Source of the DNA: Actinomycetes bacterium
GTDB lineage: Bacteria; Actinomycetota; Acidimicrobiia; Acidimicrobiales; Aldehydirespiratoraceae
Direction: 5' to 3'
DNA length: 64,000 bases
Assembly: GCA_024276495.1 (NCBI GenBank)
Contig: JAJRXC010000081.1
Span: forward strand, 1 to 64,000
In this document: one piece after another, positions 51,774 to 60,659 of the stretch
How the letters are laid out: every line of letters begins with the position of its first letter
Numbering within the stretch: the first letter of the stretch is position 1
The notes under the pieces: generated by a model
Told to the model about the DNA's origin: nothing
Database searches by the model: none
Seen by the model: only the letters and a program-made list of their open reading frames with translations
Translations under genes and position numbers: made by a program

Positions 51774-52502
51774 ATGACACGCGTCGGAGTCGTCGGTGCC
51801 GCAGGCCGAATGGGCCAGGAGGTCTGTCGGGCCGTCGAGGCCGATCCCGAGCTCGAACTGGTCGGCCGCGTCGACGTCGACGACGCCCTCGACGCGCTGG
51901 TCGATGCCCGATGCGAGGTCGTGGTCGATTTCACCGTGGCCGACGCGGCGCGCGACACGATCGCCTTTCTGGCCATCAACGGCATCCACGCGGTTGTGGG
52001 CACCTCCGGACTCGGTGAGGCCGACCACGAACGGTTCCGGGCGATGTTCACATCGTCGAACTGTCTGATCGCCCCGAACTTCGCGATCGGCGCCGTCCTG
52101 ATGACCCGGTTCGCGGAGCTGGCTGCGCCGTTCTTCGACACCGCCGAGATCATCGAGTACCACCACGACGGGAAGGTCGATGCCCCGTCGGGCACCGCGA
52201 TCCACACTGCCGCTCGTCTGGCTGCGGCCTCCGACGAGTGGGCACCCGACCCGACCGCCAATGAGGTCCACGGAGGAGCCCGTGGCGGGCTCGGCCCCGG
52301 TGGGGTCAGGATCCACGCGGTGCGAATGAGAGGGGTTGTCGCGAACCAGGAAGTGCTCCTCGGGACCACCGGGCAGACGTTGTCGATCCGCCACGACACC
52401 GTCGACCGCACCTCCTTCATGCCGGGCGTCGTCCTGGCGTGCAAACGGGTCGCCGACTTCCCCGGCGTCACCGTCGGGCTCGACGCCTATCTGGGTCTCT
52501 GA
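51774..52502 (+). CDS. dapB: 4-hydroxy-tetrahydrodipicolinate reductase
   Basis: 242 aa. It reduces the DapA product with NAD(P)H in lysine/diaminopimelate synthesis. The cofactor motif VGVVGAAGRMG (8-14 core), VDFTVADA, GTSGL and the catalytic/substrate motif IEYHHDGKVDAPSGTA (H130, H131, K134, SGT 139-141) are all present. Length is normal. dapA lies about 2 kb downstream, separated by three redox genes. The next gene starts 10 nt later. Confidence 0.94.
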   Translation: MTRVGVVGAAGRMGQEVCRAVEADPELELVGRVDVDDALDALVDARCEVVVDFTVADAARDTIAFLAINGIHAVVGTSGLGEADHERFRAMFTSSNCLIAPNFAIGAVLMTRFAELAAPFFDTAEIIEYHHDGKVDAPSGTAIHTAARLAAASDEWAPDPTANEVHGGARGGLGPGGVRIHAVRMRGVVANQEVLLGTTGQTLSIRHDTVDRTSFMPGVVLACKRVADFPGVTVGLDAYLGL

Positions 52503-52511
52503 GCTCCGCCG

Positions 52512-53285
52512 ATGCGAGTGTTCCTCTCCCCGAGATGGCTGCTCTCCCACCTCTTCGTGGGATCCATGGTGGTCCTGATGGTGTACCTCGGGTTCTGGCA
52601 GCTGTCCCGTCTGGCCGATCGCAAGGAGCTCAACGACGAGGTCCGCACCGCCATGGCGGCCGAACCCGTCGACGTCGAGGTCCTGCTCGACGCCGACCCG
52701 CTCGACAACACCGCGGCGCTGGTGGCGGGGGAGTACCGGCCCGACCTGGCGTTCTTCGTCGCCAATCGCACGCTCGAGGGACAGGCCGGTTCGTGGCTGG
52801 TCACCCCGGTGGAGCTCTCCGACGGCCGCATCGTCGTCGTGAGCCGCGGCTGGGTGCCGAGGCTCTACGCTGCCGGTGAGGTCACCGAGCCGGTGGAGAC
52901 GCCGACGGGAAGGATCGAGGTGCTCGGCCGGATCCGACGATCGGTCGACGACGGCCGGATCGGCACCAGCGCCACCGCGATCCTCCCCGAGATCAGCCGG
53001 CTCGACCTCGACCGGGTGGAGGAGCTCCTCGGGATCGAGGTCGAGGACCGGTGGGTCCAACTCGACGTCCAGGCGCCGCCGGTCGGCGCCCTTCCCGTCC
53101 CCGTCCCCCCGCCAGGGCTCGACGAGGGGACCCACCTCTCCTACGCCGTCCAGTGGTTCTTCTTCTCCGTCTCCACCGTCGTCGCCTATGGGCTCATCCT
53201 CCGTGGCCGGCGTCGGGAGATCGACCGCGACCGTGCGCTCGCACGCGAGGTCGAACCCGACCCGCAGGCCGAGCTCGCCCACTGA
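52512..53285 (+). CDS. SURF1-family cytochrome oxidase assembly protein
   Basis: 257 aa with the SURF1 layout: one N-terminal helix (WLLSHLFVGSMVVLMVYLGF), a large extracytoplasmic domain with VVSRGWVPR and GALPVPVPPPG, and a C-terminal helix (LSYAVQWFFFSVSTVVAYGL) followed by RRREIDRDR. SURF1 helps insert haem a into cytochrome oxidase. It sits between dapB and a DsbB/TlpA pair, consistent with a cytochrome-maturation mini-cluster. Confidence 0.85.
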   Translation: MRVFLSPRWLLSHLFVGSMVVLMVYLGFWQLSRLADRKELNDEVRTAMAAEPVDVEVLLDADPLDNTAALVAGEYRPDLAFFVANRTLEGQAGSWLVTPVELSDGRIVVVSRGWVPRLYAAGEVTEPVETPTGRIEVLGRIRRSVDDGRIGTSATAILPEISRLDLDRVEELLGIEVEDRWVQLDVQAPPVGALPVPVPPPGLDEGTHLSYAVQWFFFSVSTVVAYGLILRGRRREIDRDRALAREVEPDPQAELAH

Positions 53286-53344
53286 GCCGATGGCGGGTCG
53301 CCGAACGGGGACCAACGTCCTTCGGAGTCCGTGCCGCTCACCGC

Positions 53345-53350
53345 TACCCT
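53345..53350 (+). promoter_or_regulatory. -10 hexamer TACCCT for the DsbB-like gene
   Basis: TACCCT is followed by GACCGC and the GTG (6 nt spacing), with no ribosome binding site. Confidence 0.5.
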
Positions 53351-53356
53351 GACCGC

Positions 53357-53908
53357 GTGCTGTTCGCATTGGCCGACGCCCAGCCCGCGGAGGTGATGTT
53401 CACGCTGCTGTTGGCGACGGGGCTCGTGGCGACCATCGGCGTCTCGGTCCTCGGCCGCGACGGCGTGAAGGCCGAGTTTCGCGTGATGGCGCTTCCTCTC
53501 GCCGCGATCGTCGCCGTGGGAGCCATGGCCGGCAGCCTCTACTTCTCCGAGATCCGAGGGTTCGTGCCGTGCGAGCTGTGTTGGTTCCAGCGCATCGCCA
53601 TGTACCCCCTCGCCTTCGTGCTCCCGGTCGCGGCCTGGCGCCACGATCGGGCCGTGTTGCCCTATGTCATCGGCGCGACCGTCATCGGTGCCGGCATCTC
53701 GATCTACCACTACCAGCTGCAACTCTTCCCCGATCAGGGGTCGGCATGCTCGGCGGAGGCCCCCTGCAGTGCCCGATGGGTCGAGGTCGCGGGCTTCGTG
53801 AGCATCCCGTTGCTCGCCCTCGGCAGCTTCGTGCTGATCGCCGTGTTGTCGATCATCGGGCTGGGGGCACCAGACTTCACCGACGCGGACGAGAAAGGAA
53901 CGTCATGA
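53357..53908 (+). CDS. DsbB/BdbC-like disulfide bond formation protein
   Basis: 183 aa from the GTG placed by the -10 hexamer, with four or five membrane helices. The first redox pair is C72-E-L-C75 in [20 protein letters not shown], the DsbB/BdbC hallmark. The second pair is C131/C137 in [14 protein letters not shown]. It would reoxidise a thiol-oxidising partner using quinone. The TlpA-like gene overlaps its stop by 4 nt and is the probable partner. Confidence 0.87.
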   Translation: MLFALADAQPAEVMFTLLLATGLVATIGVSVLGRDGVKAEFRVMALPLAAIVAVGAMAGSLYFSEIRGFVPCELCWFQRIAMYPLAFVLPVAAWRHDRAVLPYVIGATVIGAGISIYHYQLQLFPDQGSACSAEAPCSARWVEVAGFVSIPLLALGSFVLIAVLSIIGLGAPDFTDADEKGTS

Positions 53909-54534
53909 ATCGCCAATCGAGGTATGTCCTGTGGGGTGGCTTCGGCCTCCTGCTCCTTGTCGCCGTGGTCGTGGGCTTCGCGGTGGCCGGAATGAGCGAC
54001 GACGAGGCCGCGGATGGCGTGGCCGCCGTCGAGACGGCACCGGCCGAAGCGCTCGGCACCGCGCTGCCACTGTTCGACGGCACGGCCGCCGGGGTCGGCG
54101 CCGTCGCCCCCGACATCGAGGCCCGGACGACCACCAGCCACGAGCCGGTCCTGTTCGACATGGACGACGGCACGGTTCGTCTGGTCGAGTTCTTCGCCCA
54201 TTGGTGCCCGCACTGCCAAAACGAGGTACCCCGCCAGACCGACTGGTTGGCCGAGAACCAACTGCCGGACGGAGTGGAGATCGTGACCATCTCGACCGCG
54301 GTCGACTCCGGCGCCCCGAACTACCCGCCCTCGTCGTGGTTCCGGCGTGAAGGATGGCCCCTGCCGGTCTATGTCGACTCGCCCGACGGCGCCATCGCCC
54401 GGGGTTACGGCCTCGGAGGATTCCCGTACTACGTCCTCGTCGACGGGTCGGGAACGGTGGTCGAGCGGGGGGCGGGTGAGCTGACCGAGGAGCAGTTCGC
54501 CGCGTTGATCGCCCGCGCCGGGAACGTCAGGTGA
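53905..54534 (+). CDS. Membrane-anchored TlpA/DsbA-like thioredoxin-fold protein
   Basis: 209 aa. One N-terminal membrane anchor (YVLWGGFGLLLLVAVVVGFA), an acidic/Ala linker, then a thioredoxin fold with FFAHWCPHCQNEVPRQ (C101, C104) and the cis-Pro loop GGFPYYVLVD. The CPHC site is of the oxidising DsbA type in a TlpA-like frame. Its ATG overlaps the DsbB-like stop (ATGA), so the pair probably forms a disulfide relay. Confidence 0.87.
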   Translation: MNRQSRYVLWGGFGLLLLVAVVVGFAVAGMSDDEAADGVAAVETAPAEALGTALPLFDGTAAGVGAVAPDIEARTTTSHEPVLFDMDDGTVRLVEFFAHWCPHCQNEVPRQTDWLAENQLPDGVEIVTISTAVDSGAPNYPPSSWFRREGWPLPVYVDSPDGAIARGYGLGGFPYYVLVDGSGTVVERGAGELTEEQFAALIARAGNVR

Positions 54535-54577
54535 CACGAAGTCGGTGAATAGGGTCGGGAATCCCCGGCCGACGTGG

Positions 54578-54583
54578 CACCAT
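54578..54583 (+). promoter_or_regulatory. -10-like hexamer CACCAT for dapA
   Basis: CACCAT is followed by TGCGTG and the dapA ATG (6 nt). It deviates from TANNNT at the first base. Confidence 0.35.
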
Positions 54584-54589
54584 TGCGTG

Positions 54590-55480
54590 ATGGACGCACG
54601 ATTCGGCCGGGTTCTCACCGCCATGGTCACGCCGTTTCACGACGACGGCTCCCTCGATCTCGACGGGGCCCAGGCGTTGGCGAACCACCTCACCACCGTC
54701 GGCGGCAACGACGGTCTCGTGGTCGCCGGCACGACCGGGGAGAGCCCGACCCTCACCCATGACGAACAGGTCGATCTCGTGACTGCGGTCGTGGAGGCGA
54801 CCGAAGGTTCGGTCGTCGCCGGTGCGGGCAGCAACGACACCGCCGCGGCGATCGACCTCACGAAGCGAGTCACCGCGGCCGGCGCCGACGGGGTGTTGCA
54901 CGTCGCCGGCTACTACAACCGGCCCTCGCAGACCGGGCTGAGCGAACACTTCCGGGCGTGTGCCGCGGCGACCGATCTCCCGATCCTCCTCTACGACATC
55001 CCGAGTCGTACCGGTCGCAAGATCGAGACGGAGACGATGGTCGACCTGTTCACCGACGTGGAGAACATCATCGGGGTGAAGGACGCCGCCGGCAGCCCGG
55101 GGGAGACGGCCCGTCTCCTGTCGCTGGCACCCGACGACACCGAGGTGTACAGCGGCGACGATGGCCTCACGCTCGCCCTCCTCGCGGTCGGTGCCGTCGG
55201 TCTGATCGGGGTGGCCACCCACTGGATCGGATGTGAGACCAAGGACATGGTCGACGCGTTCTTCTCGGGCGACGTGCAGGCGGCGGCGGAGATCAATCGA
55301 CGCCTGGTGCCGTCCTACGGGTTCGAGACCGGTGATCACGCACCCAACCCGATCCCGACCAAGGCGATGATGCGGGTGCTCGGTCTCCCCGGCGGTCCGA
55401 CCCGCATGCCGATGGGCCCCGAGCCCGACTTCGTCGAGGGTGACGCCAAGGCGATCCTCGCCGATCTCGGTCGGGTCTGA
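54590..55480 (+). CDS. dapA: 4-hydroxy-tetrahydrodipicolinate synthase
   Basis: 296 aa TIM-barrel aldolase joining pyruvate and aspartate semialdehyde. Motifs: GTTGESPTLTHDEQ (GTTGE 47-51), YYNRPSQTGLSEHF, LLYDIPSRTG (Tyr135) and the Schiff-base Lys164 in IIGVKDAAGSPG. The ATG is preferred over the upstream in-frame start because of the family start and the -10-like hexamer. rnj begins 1 nt after its stop. Confidence 0.95.
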   Translation: MDARFGRVLTAMVTPFHDDGSLDLDGAQALANHLTTVGGNDGLVVAGTTGESPTLTHDEQVDLVTAVVEATEGSVVAGAGSNDTAAAIDLTKRVTAAGADGVLHVAGYYNRPSQTGLSEHFRACAAATDLPILLYDIPSRTGRKIETETMVDLFTDVENIIGVKDAAGSPGETARLLSLAPDDTEVYSGDDGLTLALLAVGAVGLIGVATHWIGCETKDMVDAFFSGDVQAAAEINRRLVPSYGFETGDHAPNPIPTKAMMRVLGLPGGPTRMPMGPEPDFVEGDAKAILADLGRV

Positions 55481-55481
55481 G

Positions 55482-57158
55482 ATGGCCCCGAGACCCGACG
55501 CCGCCCCGGTCCGGATCACCTTTCTCGGTGGGCTCGGTGAGATCGGCCGGAACTGCGCCGCGATCGAGACCGAGGGCCGGATCGTCGTCCTCGATTGTGG
55601 TCAGATGTTCGCGGGTGATGATCTTCCCGGTGTCGACGCGGTGCTTCCCGATCTCGACTGGCTGATCGACAACGCCGACCGCGTCGACGCGATCATCGCG
55701 ACGCACGCCCACGAGGATCACATCGGTGCGCTGCCGTATCTGATGGCCCACCTGTCGGTACCGATCTACGGGTCGGCCTTCACGCTCGGCATGATCGAGC
55801 ACAAGCTGCGTGAGGTGCGTCTCCTCGACAGGGCGGAGCTCCGCGAGGTCCACGACCGCGACCGGATGCCGGTCGGGCCGTTCGACTGCGAGTTCCTTCC
55901 GGTCACCCATTCGATTCCGTCCGGCAACATCACCGCGTTTCACACCGACCAGGGTGTGATCCTCCACTCGAGCGACTTCAAGCTCGACCTCACCCCGGTC
56001 GACGGTCGCCGTACCGACCTCTCCCGGATCGGTGCCCTCGCCAACGATCCCGGCGTGCGGCTGCTGCTGGCCGACTCCACCAACGCCGACCGCCCGGGGG
56101 CATCTCGTTCGGAGAAGGAGGTCGGTGCGGTCATCACCTCCCTCATGCGCGGGCAGGAGGGCCGGCGGGTGATCATCGCCTCGTTCGCGAGCCACATCCA
56201 CCGACTCCAACAGATCGCCGACGCGGCCGTCGCGACCGGACGCACGGTCGTCACCCTCGGTCTGTCGATGCGCCGCAACGTGAAGTTGGCTCGGGAGGTG
56301 GGCATCTTGCGGATCCCCGATGCGGCGATTCGCGACATCGAGGACATCGACGACCTCGACCCGGCCCGCGTCTGTGTCATCTGCACCGGTTCACAGGGCG
56401 AGCCCCGCGCCGCGCTCACCCAGATGGCGCTCGGTGAGAGTCGCTGGCTCAAGCTCGACGACAACGACACCGTCGTGTTCAGCTCGCATCCCATCCCGGG
56501 CAACGAGGCCGCGGTCGCGTCGGTCCGCAACGGTCTCGCCCGCATGGGTGCCCGGGTGCTGCACAGTGGGCAGGTCGATGTGCACACCAGCGGCCACGGC
56601 AAGCAACAGGAGTTGCGCACCCTCCACTCGGTGGCGGTGCCGGAGTGGTTCGTGCCGGTCCACGGCGAATACGCCCATCTGGTCGCCCACCGTGACCTGG
56701 CCCACGAGATGGGGATGTCACCCGACCGTGTCGTGTTGTGCGAGGACGGAGATCAGATCGAGCTGACGTCGCAGGGGGTGACGCACCTGGGTTCGATCGG
56801 CGGTGACCATCTCTACGTCGACGGCACGGTCGGCGATCTCGGCCGGGCCGTGCTCGGTGATCGTCGGGTGCTCGGCGACGACGGGTTCGTGGCCATCGTC
56901 GTTCACGTGGATCTCGAGCGGGGCGAGATCATCGCCGGTCCGGATGTGATCTCTCGCGGTTGGGTCGAGCAGCCGGCGCTGCTCGCGCACGAGACCGCGG
57001 TGGCCGATGCGGTCGAGAAGGATCTGATGAAGGCGTTGGCCGACCACGAAGAGGACCTCAACGCGTTGAGTCAACTCGCCCGGCGGGCGGCGGGGCGCAC
57101 GGTCAACGACCGCACCCGACGCCGTCCGATGATCGTGCCCATGATCCGCGAGGGCTGA
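55482..57158 (+). CDS. rnj: Ribonuclease J
   Basis: 558 aa. Metallo-beta-lactamase/beta-CASP RNase with 5'-3' exo- and endonuclease activity. Metal motif THAHEDHIGALPYL (HAHEDH 75-80), GSAFTLGMIEHKL, VTHSIPSGN, LLLADSTNADRPGAS and the beta-CASP region IIASFASHIHRLQQIADAAV and SGHGKQQELR are intact. The C-terminal part FVPVHGEYAHLVAHRDLAHE is complete. The dapA-rnj order is conserved in actinobacteria. ftsK follows. Confidence 0.94.
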   Translation: MAPRPDAAPVRITFLGGLGEIGRNCAAIETEGRIVVLDCGQMFAGDDLPGVDAVLPDLDWLIDNADRVDAIIATHAHEDHIGALPYLMAHLSVPIYGSAFTLGMIEHKLREVRLLDRAELREVHDRDRMPVGPFDCEFLPVTHSIPSGNITAFHTDQGVILHSSDFKLDLTPVDGRRTDLSRIGALANDPGVRLLLADSTNADRPGASRSEKEVGAVITSLMRGQEGRRVIIASFASHIHRLQQIADAAVATGRTVVTLGLSMRRNVKLAREVGILRIPDAAIRDIEDIDDLDPARVCVICTGSQGEPRAALTQMALGESRWLKLDDNDTVVFSSHPIPGNEAAVASVRNGLARMGARVLHSGQVDVHTSGHGKQQELRTLHSVAVPEWFVPVHGEYAHLVAHRDLAHEMGMSPDRVVLCEDGDQIELTSQGVTHLGSIGGDHLYVDGTVGDLGRAVLGDRRVLGDDGFVAIVVHVDLERGEIIAGPDVISRGWVEQPALLAHETAVADAVEKDLMKALADHEEDLNALSQLARRAAGRTVNDRTRRRPMIVPMIREG

Positions 57159-57261
57159 GCGCCCCCCGAGCCGATCATCCACACGTTGCGCGCGATCTCA
57201 CTCGCTCAGCGCGCGAGGTGCCCCGGTGGTGACCGACCCCGCTGGTAGCGTCGATGCCATC

Positions 57262-59655
57262 GTGGCCACCAAGACGAAGTCCAAGAGACGCGCCCCCGCC
57301 AAGAAGACGGGTTCACGGCGGACCGCGGCCAAGAAGGGACCATCGGCGTCGCGCCAGGCGGTCGGCTCGGTGCTCTCGGCCCACCAGGCCGACATCTGGG
57401 GCGTCGGCGCCGTGCTGTTGGGCCTGTTGACCGCGGTCAGCGTCTGGTTCGGTGCCGCCGGCGTCATCGGCGAAGGGCTCGACGACGGCCTCGCCCTGGG
57501 CCTCGGGCTCCTGCGGGTGGTCGTCCCGATCGGGCTCGTGGCGCTGGGGATCGGTCTCATCCGCGGCGGCGACGTCGAAGAGAACGAGGCCGAGCGGTTG
57601 GCCCGGGCCGCGGTCGGCGGCGCGTTGATCGTCATCTCGCTCACCGGCCTCCTCCACGTGGTTCGTGGCCGCCCCGGAATCGACGACCCGGTGAGCGAGA
57701 TCGGCGCGGCCGGCGGCGTGCTGGGGATGGCCGTCGGCGGTCCGCTCCACGGCCTGATGGCCCTGGTCGGATCCGTGCTGGTCCTCGTCGCGATCGCCGT
57801 CGTCGGGCTCATGGTCCTGACGGGGGCGAGCGCACAGGAGGTCGGTCGGGGAACCGGACGGATCCTGCGCCCGGTGTGGGCAACCATCGTTCGCGCCGTC
57901 CACGGTCTCTTCAGCGACCCCAACGCCGACGACACCATCGATCTCCGGGTCGAGGAGACACCGGCCGCCCCGCCGGTGCCCGAGGCCGAGCCCACCGTCG
58001 AGACCGAGCCCCCCAGGGCCAAACGGGCCCGAAAGGCGAAGCTTCCCGCCGAGCCGGTCACCGAGCAGGAGCAGCAGGCCCTGCCCCTCAACCCGGGCAA
58101 GTGGACCCTCCCACCGCTTTCGATGCTCGCACGCAGCGACAAGCGGGAAGTCGACGCGGCCGAGGTCGCCGACCGGGGCCGGCTGCTGCAGGGCACCCTC
58201 AGCCAGTTCGGGGTCGAGACCACGCTGCTCGAACCGGTCGTCGGCCCCACCGTCACCCGCTACGTGCTCGAGCTCGGCGAAGGAGTGAAGGTCTCGAAGC
58301 TCGAGAACCTCCGCAAGGACATCGCCTACGCCATGGCCTCGCCCGACGTCCGGATCCTCGCGCCGATCCCCGGTCGACGCGCCATCGGCGTCGAGGTCCC
58401 CAACACCAGCCGCGACATCATCACCGTCGGCGACATCCTGGCCTCCAAGGAAGCACGCCAGGCAACCCATCCGCTCGAGGTCGCGATCGGGCGCGACATC
58501 AACGGCCGCAACCTGATGGTCAACCTGGCGACGATGCCCCACGTGCTCATCGCCGGGGCCACCGGCGCCGGCAAGTCGTCGTGCCTCAACTCCCTGCTCA
58601 CCTCGATCCTGATGCGGTCCACGCCGGATCAGGTGCGGATGATCCTGGTCGACCCGAAACGGGTCGAGATGGGCCAATACGACAAGGCCCCGCATCTGCT
58701 CACCGCGCCGGTGACCGATCCCCGCAAGGCGGCCAACGCGCTCGCCTGGGCCGTGCGGGAGATGGAGCGTCGCTACGACCTGCTCCACAAGGTCGGCTTC
58801 CGCGACATCACCGGCTACAACAACGCGGTCGACAACGGCACCCTCGAAGTCGGGCTCGGAGAGGTCGATGACAACGGAGAGCCCCTGATGTATCGCCGTC
58901 TCCCGTTCATCCTCATCGTCGTCGACGAGCTGGCCGATCTCATGATGGTCGCGGCCCGCGACGTCGAGGATTCCATCGCCCGCATCGCCCAGATGGCCCG
59001 CGCCGTCGGCATCCACCTGGTCATCGCCACCCAGCGGCCGTCGGTCAACGTCATCACCGGCGTGATCAAGGCGAACGTGCCGGCCCGCCTCGCGTTCGCG
59101 GTGTCGAGCCTCACCGATTCCCGGGTGATTCTCGATCAACCGGGCGCCGAACGCCTCGTCGGCAAGGGCGACCTCCTCATGCTCGGCCCCTCTTCCTCCT
59201 CCCCCCACCGAGTTCAGGGTTGCTGGGTCGAAGAGGTCGAGGTCCGCGCCATCGTCCAGCACTGGAAGGACCAGGCCCCCGAGTTCGCCCCCGACACCTC
59301 GGTCGCGACCGACGGCAGCGACGCCGCGGTCGATCACGGCGAACCCGGAGCCACGGGCCCGGCCACGTCCGGCGGCGTCACCGACACCCCACCGTCGATG
59401 GACGCGATCACCGAGGCCGCGCCGGAAGCCGACGACGGCGACGAGTTGTTCGTCCAGGCGATGGAGCTGGTCGTGCAGACCCAGCTCGGCTCCACGTCGA
59501 TGTTGCAACGCAAGCTACGGGTCGGATTCGCCCGGGCCGGCCGCATCATGGACCTGCTCGAAGAACGCGGGGTGGTGGGGCCATCGACCGGTTCGAAGGC
59601 CCGCGACGTCCTCATCACACCCGAGGAGTTGGCGGCTCGCCGCGGCGAGGGCTGA
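57262..59655 (+). CDS. ftsK: DNA translocase FtsK
   Basis: 797 aa from the GTG at 57262; an in-frame GTG at 57226 is also possible. A Lys/Ala-rich N-terminus (TKTKSKRRAPAKKTGSRRTA) precedes four membrane helices (about 45-190) and a short acidic linker. The motor has Walker A GATGAGKS (432-439), DPKRVEMGQYDKAPHL, Walker B FILIVVDELADLMM and ATQRPSVNVITG. The C-terminal gamma winged helix DELFVQAMELVVQTQLGSTS and KLRVGFARAGRIMDLLEERG would read KOPS-like sites. It pumps DNA at the septum. Confidence 0.94.
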   Translation: MATKTKSKRRAPAKKTGSRRTAAKKGPSASRQAVGSVLSAHQADIWGVGAVLLGLLTAVSVWFGAAGVIGEGLDDGLALGLGLLRVVVPIGLVALGIGLIRGGDVEENEAERLARAAVGGALIVISLTGLLHVVRGRPGIDDPVSEIGAAGGVLGMAVGGPLHGLMALVGSVLVLVAIAVVGLMVLTGASAQEVGRGTGRILRPVWATIVRAVHGLFSDPNADDTIDLRVEETPAAPPVPEAEPTVETEPPRAKRARKAKLPAEPVTEQEQQALPLNPGKWTLPPLSMLARSDKREVDAAEVADRGRLLQGTLSQFGVETTLLEPVVGPTVTRYVLELGEGVKVSKLENLRKDIAYAMASPDVRILAPIPGRRAIGVEVPNTSRDIITVGDILASKEARQATHPLEVAIGRDINGRNLMVNLATMPHVLIAGATGAGKSSCLNSLLTSILMRSTPDQVRMILVDPKRVEMGQYDKAPHLLTAPVTDPRKAANALAWAVREMERRYDLLHKVGFRDITGYNNAVDNGTLEVGLGEVDDNGEPLMYRRLPFILIVVDELADLMMVAARDVEDSIARIAQMARAVGIHLVIATQRPSVNVITGVIKANVPARLAFAVSSLTDSRVILDQPGAERLVGKGDLLMLGPSSSSPHRVQGCWVEEVEVRAIVQHWKDQAPEFAPDTSVATDGSDAAVDHGEPGATGPATSGGVTDTPPSMDAITEAAPEADDGDELFVQAMELVVQTQLGSTSMLQRKLRVGFARAGRIMDLLEERGVVGPSTGSKARDVLITPEELAARRGEG

Positions 59656-59679
59656 TCCGCCCGTTACCTTCACTTCGTC

Positions 59680-60657
59680 ATGATTCTCGGTCTCGTCTTC
59701 TCGCTGGGTGGACTCGCCGTCCTGACGCTGGCATCCGACCAGTTCGTCAAGGGCGCGTCGAGGTTGGCGGTGATCTTTCGAGTCGCGCCGGTCATCGTGG
59801 GCGCGGTCGTGATCGGATTCGGGACGAGCGCCCCCGAGATGATCGTCTCCGGTCTGGCCGCGGCCAACGACGATCTCGACATCGGCGTGGGCAACGTCAT
59901 CGGATCGAATGTGGCGAACATCTCCCTCGTTCTCGCCGCCGCCTCGTTCGTGGCCGTGCTGCCGGTCCGATCCGCCACGATCCGACGCGAAGCACCCCTT
60001 TCGATCGCCGCCGTCGTCGTTTTCGCCGTGCTCATCCAGGGCGGTCTGCAACGATGGGAGGGAGTGGTGCTCGCCGTGCTGCTGGTCATCGTCCTCTCCA
60101 TGGTGCTCCGACTCGCCCGCCGCGACGACCCGCTCACCGAAGAGGTCGAGGAGATGCTCGGCCACGAGGTCCACTCGACGCTCGTCGAGGCGACACGAAC
60201 CCTGCTCGGCCTCGTCATCGTGGCCGTGTCCGCGTGGTTCATCGTCGACGGTGCCTCCCGGATCGCCGAGGAGCTCGACCTCTCCGGCGGGTTCGTCGGC
60301 TTCACCCTCATCGCGGTCGGGACATCCGCGCCCGAGCTCGTCACCGCCCTCGCCGCCGCCCGCCAACGCGAGACCGATCTCCTCATCGGAAACCTGCTCG
60401 GCTCGAACGTGTTCAACAGCCTCGCGGTCGGTGCGGTGATGGGTCTTGTCGGTCCGGGGCCGGTGTTCGACACCCGTCTGGCCCAGTGGGGCTCGGTGAT
60501 GATGATCGTGATCGTGGTGATCAGCTGGCTGATGATGATGTCCGGGAAGGGCGTCACCCGACGCGAAGGTGCGGTCCTGTTGACGCTCTGGATCGTCAGC
60601 GTGGTCATCCTCTCCGGCGGGGAGCCCTCCGAGCCGGCGGCCGCGTTGGCGCGCTGA
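59680..60657 (+). CDS. CaCA-family Na+/Ca2+ antiporter
   Basis: 325 aa, about ten membrane helices in two inverted repeats. Each repeat carries the alpha motif: VIGFGTSAPEMIVSGLAA with IGVGNVIGSNVANISLVL, and IAVGTSAPELVTALAAAR with LLIGNLLGSNVFNSLAVG. An acidic loop (DDPLTEEVEEMLGHE) lies between them. This is the YrbG-like bacterial type. TACCTT lies 9 nt before the ATG. It ends 2 bp from the convergent permease gene. Confidence 0.9.
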   Translation: MILGLVFSLGGLAVLTLASDQFVKGASRLAVIFRVAPVIVGAVVIGFGTSAPEMIVSGLAAANDDLDIGVGNVIGSNVANISLVLAAASFVAVLPVRSATIRREAPLSIAAVVVFAVLIQGGLQRWEGVVLAVLLVIVLSMVLRLARRDDPLTEEVEEMLGHEVHSTLVEATRTLLGLVIVAVSAWFIVDGASRIAEELDLSGGFVGFTLIAVGTSAPELVTALAAARQRETDLLIGNLLGSNVFNSLAVGAVMGLVGPGPVFDTRLAQWGSVMMIVIVVISWLMMMSGKGVTRREGAVLLTLWIVSVVILSGGEPSEPAAALAR

Positions 60658-60659
60658 GA

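Noticed and set aside
51264..53369. Open frame of 701 codons on the minus strand across dapB and SURF1
   Set aside because: Shadow of two clear plus-strand genes. Only its last part overlaps the FAH remnant, and there the remnant's homology shifts between frames.
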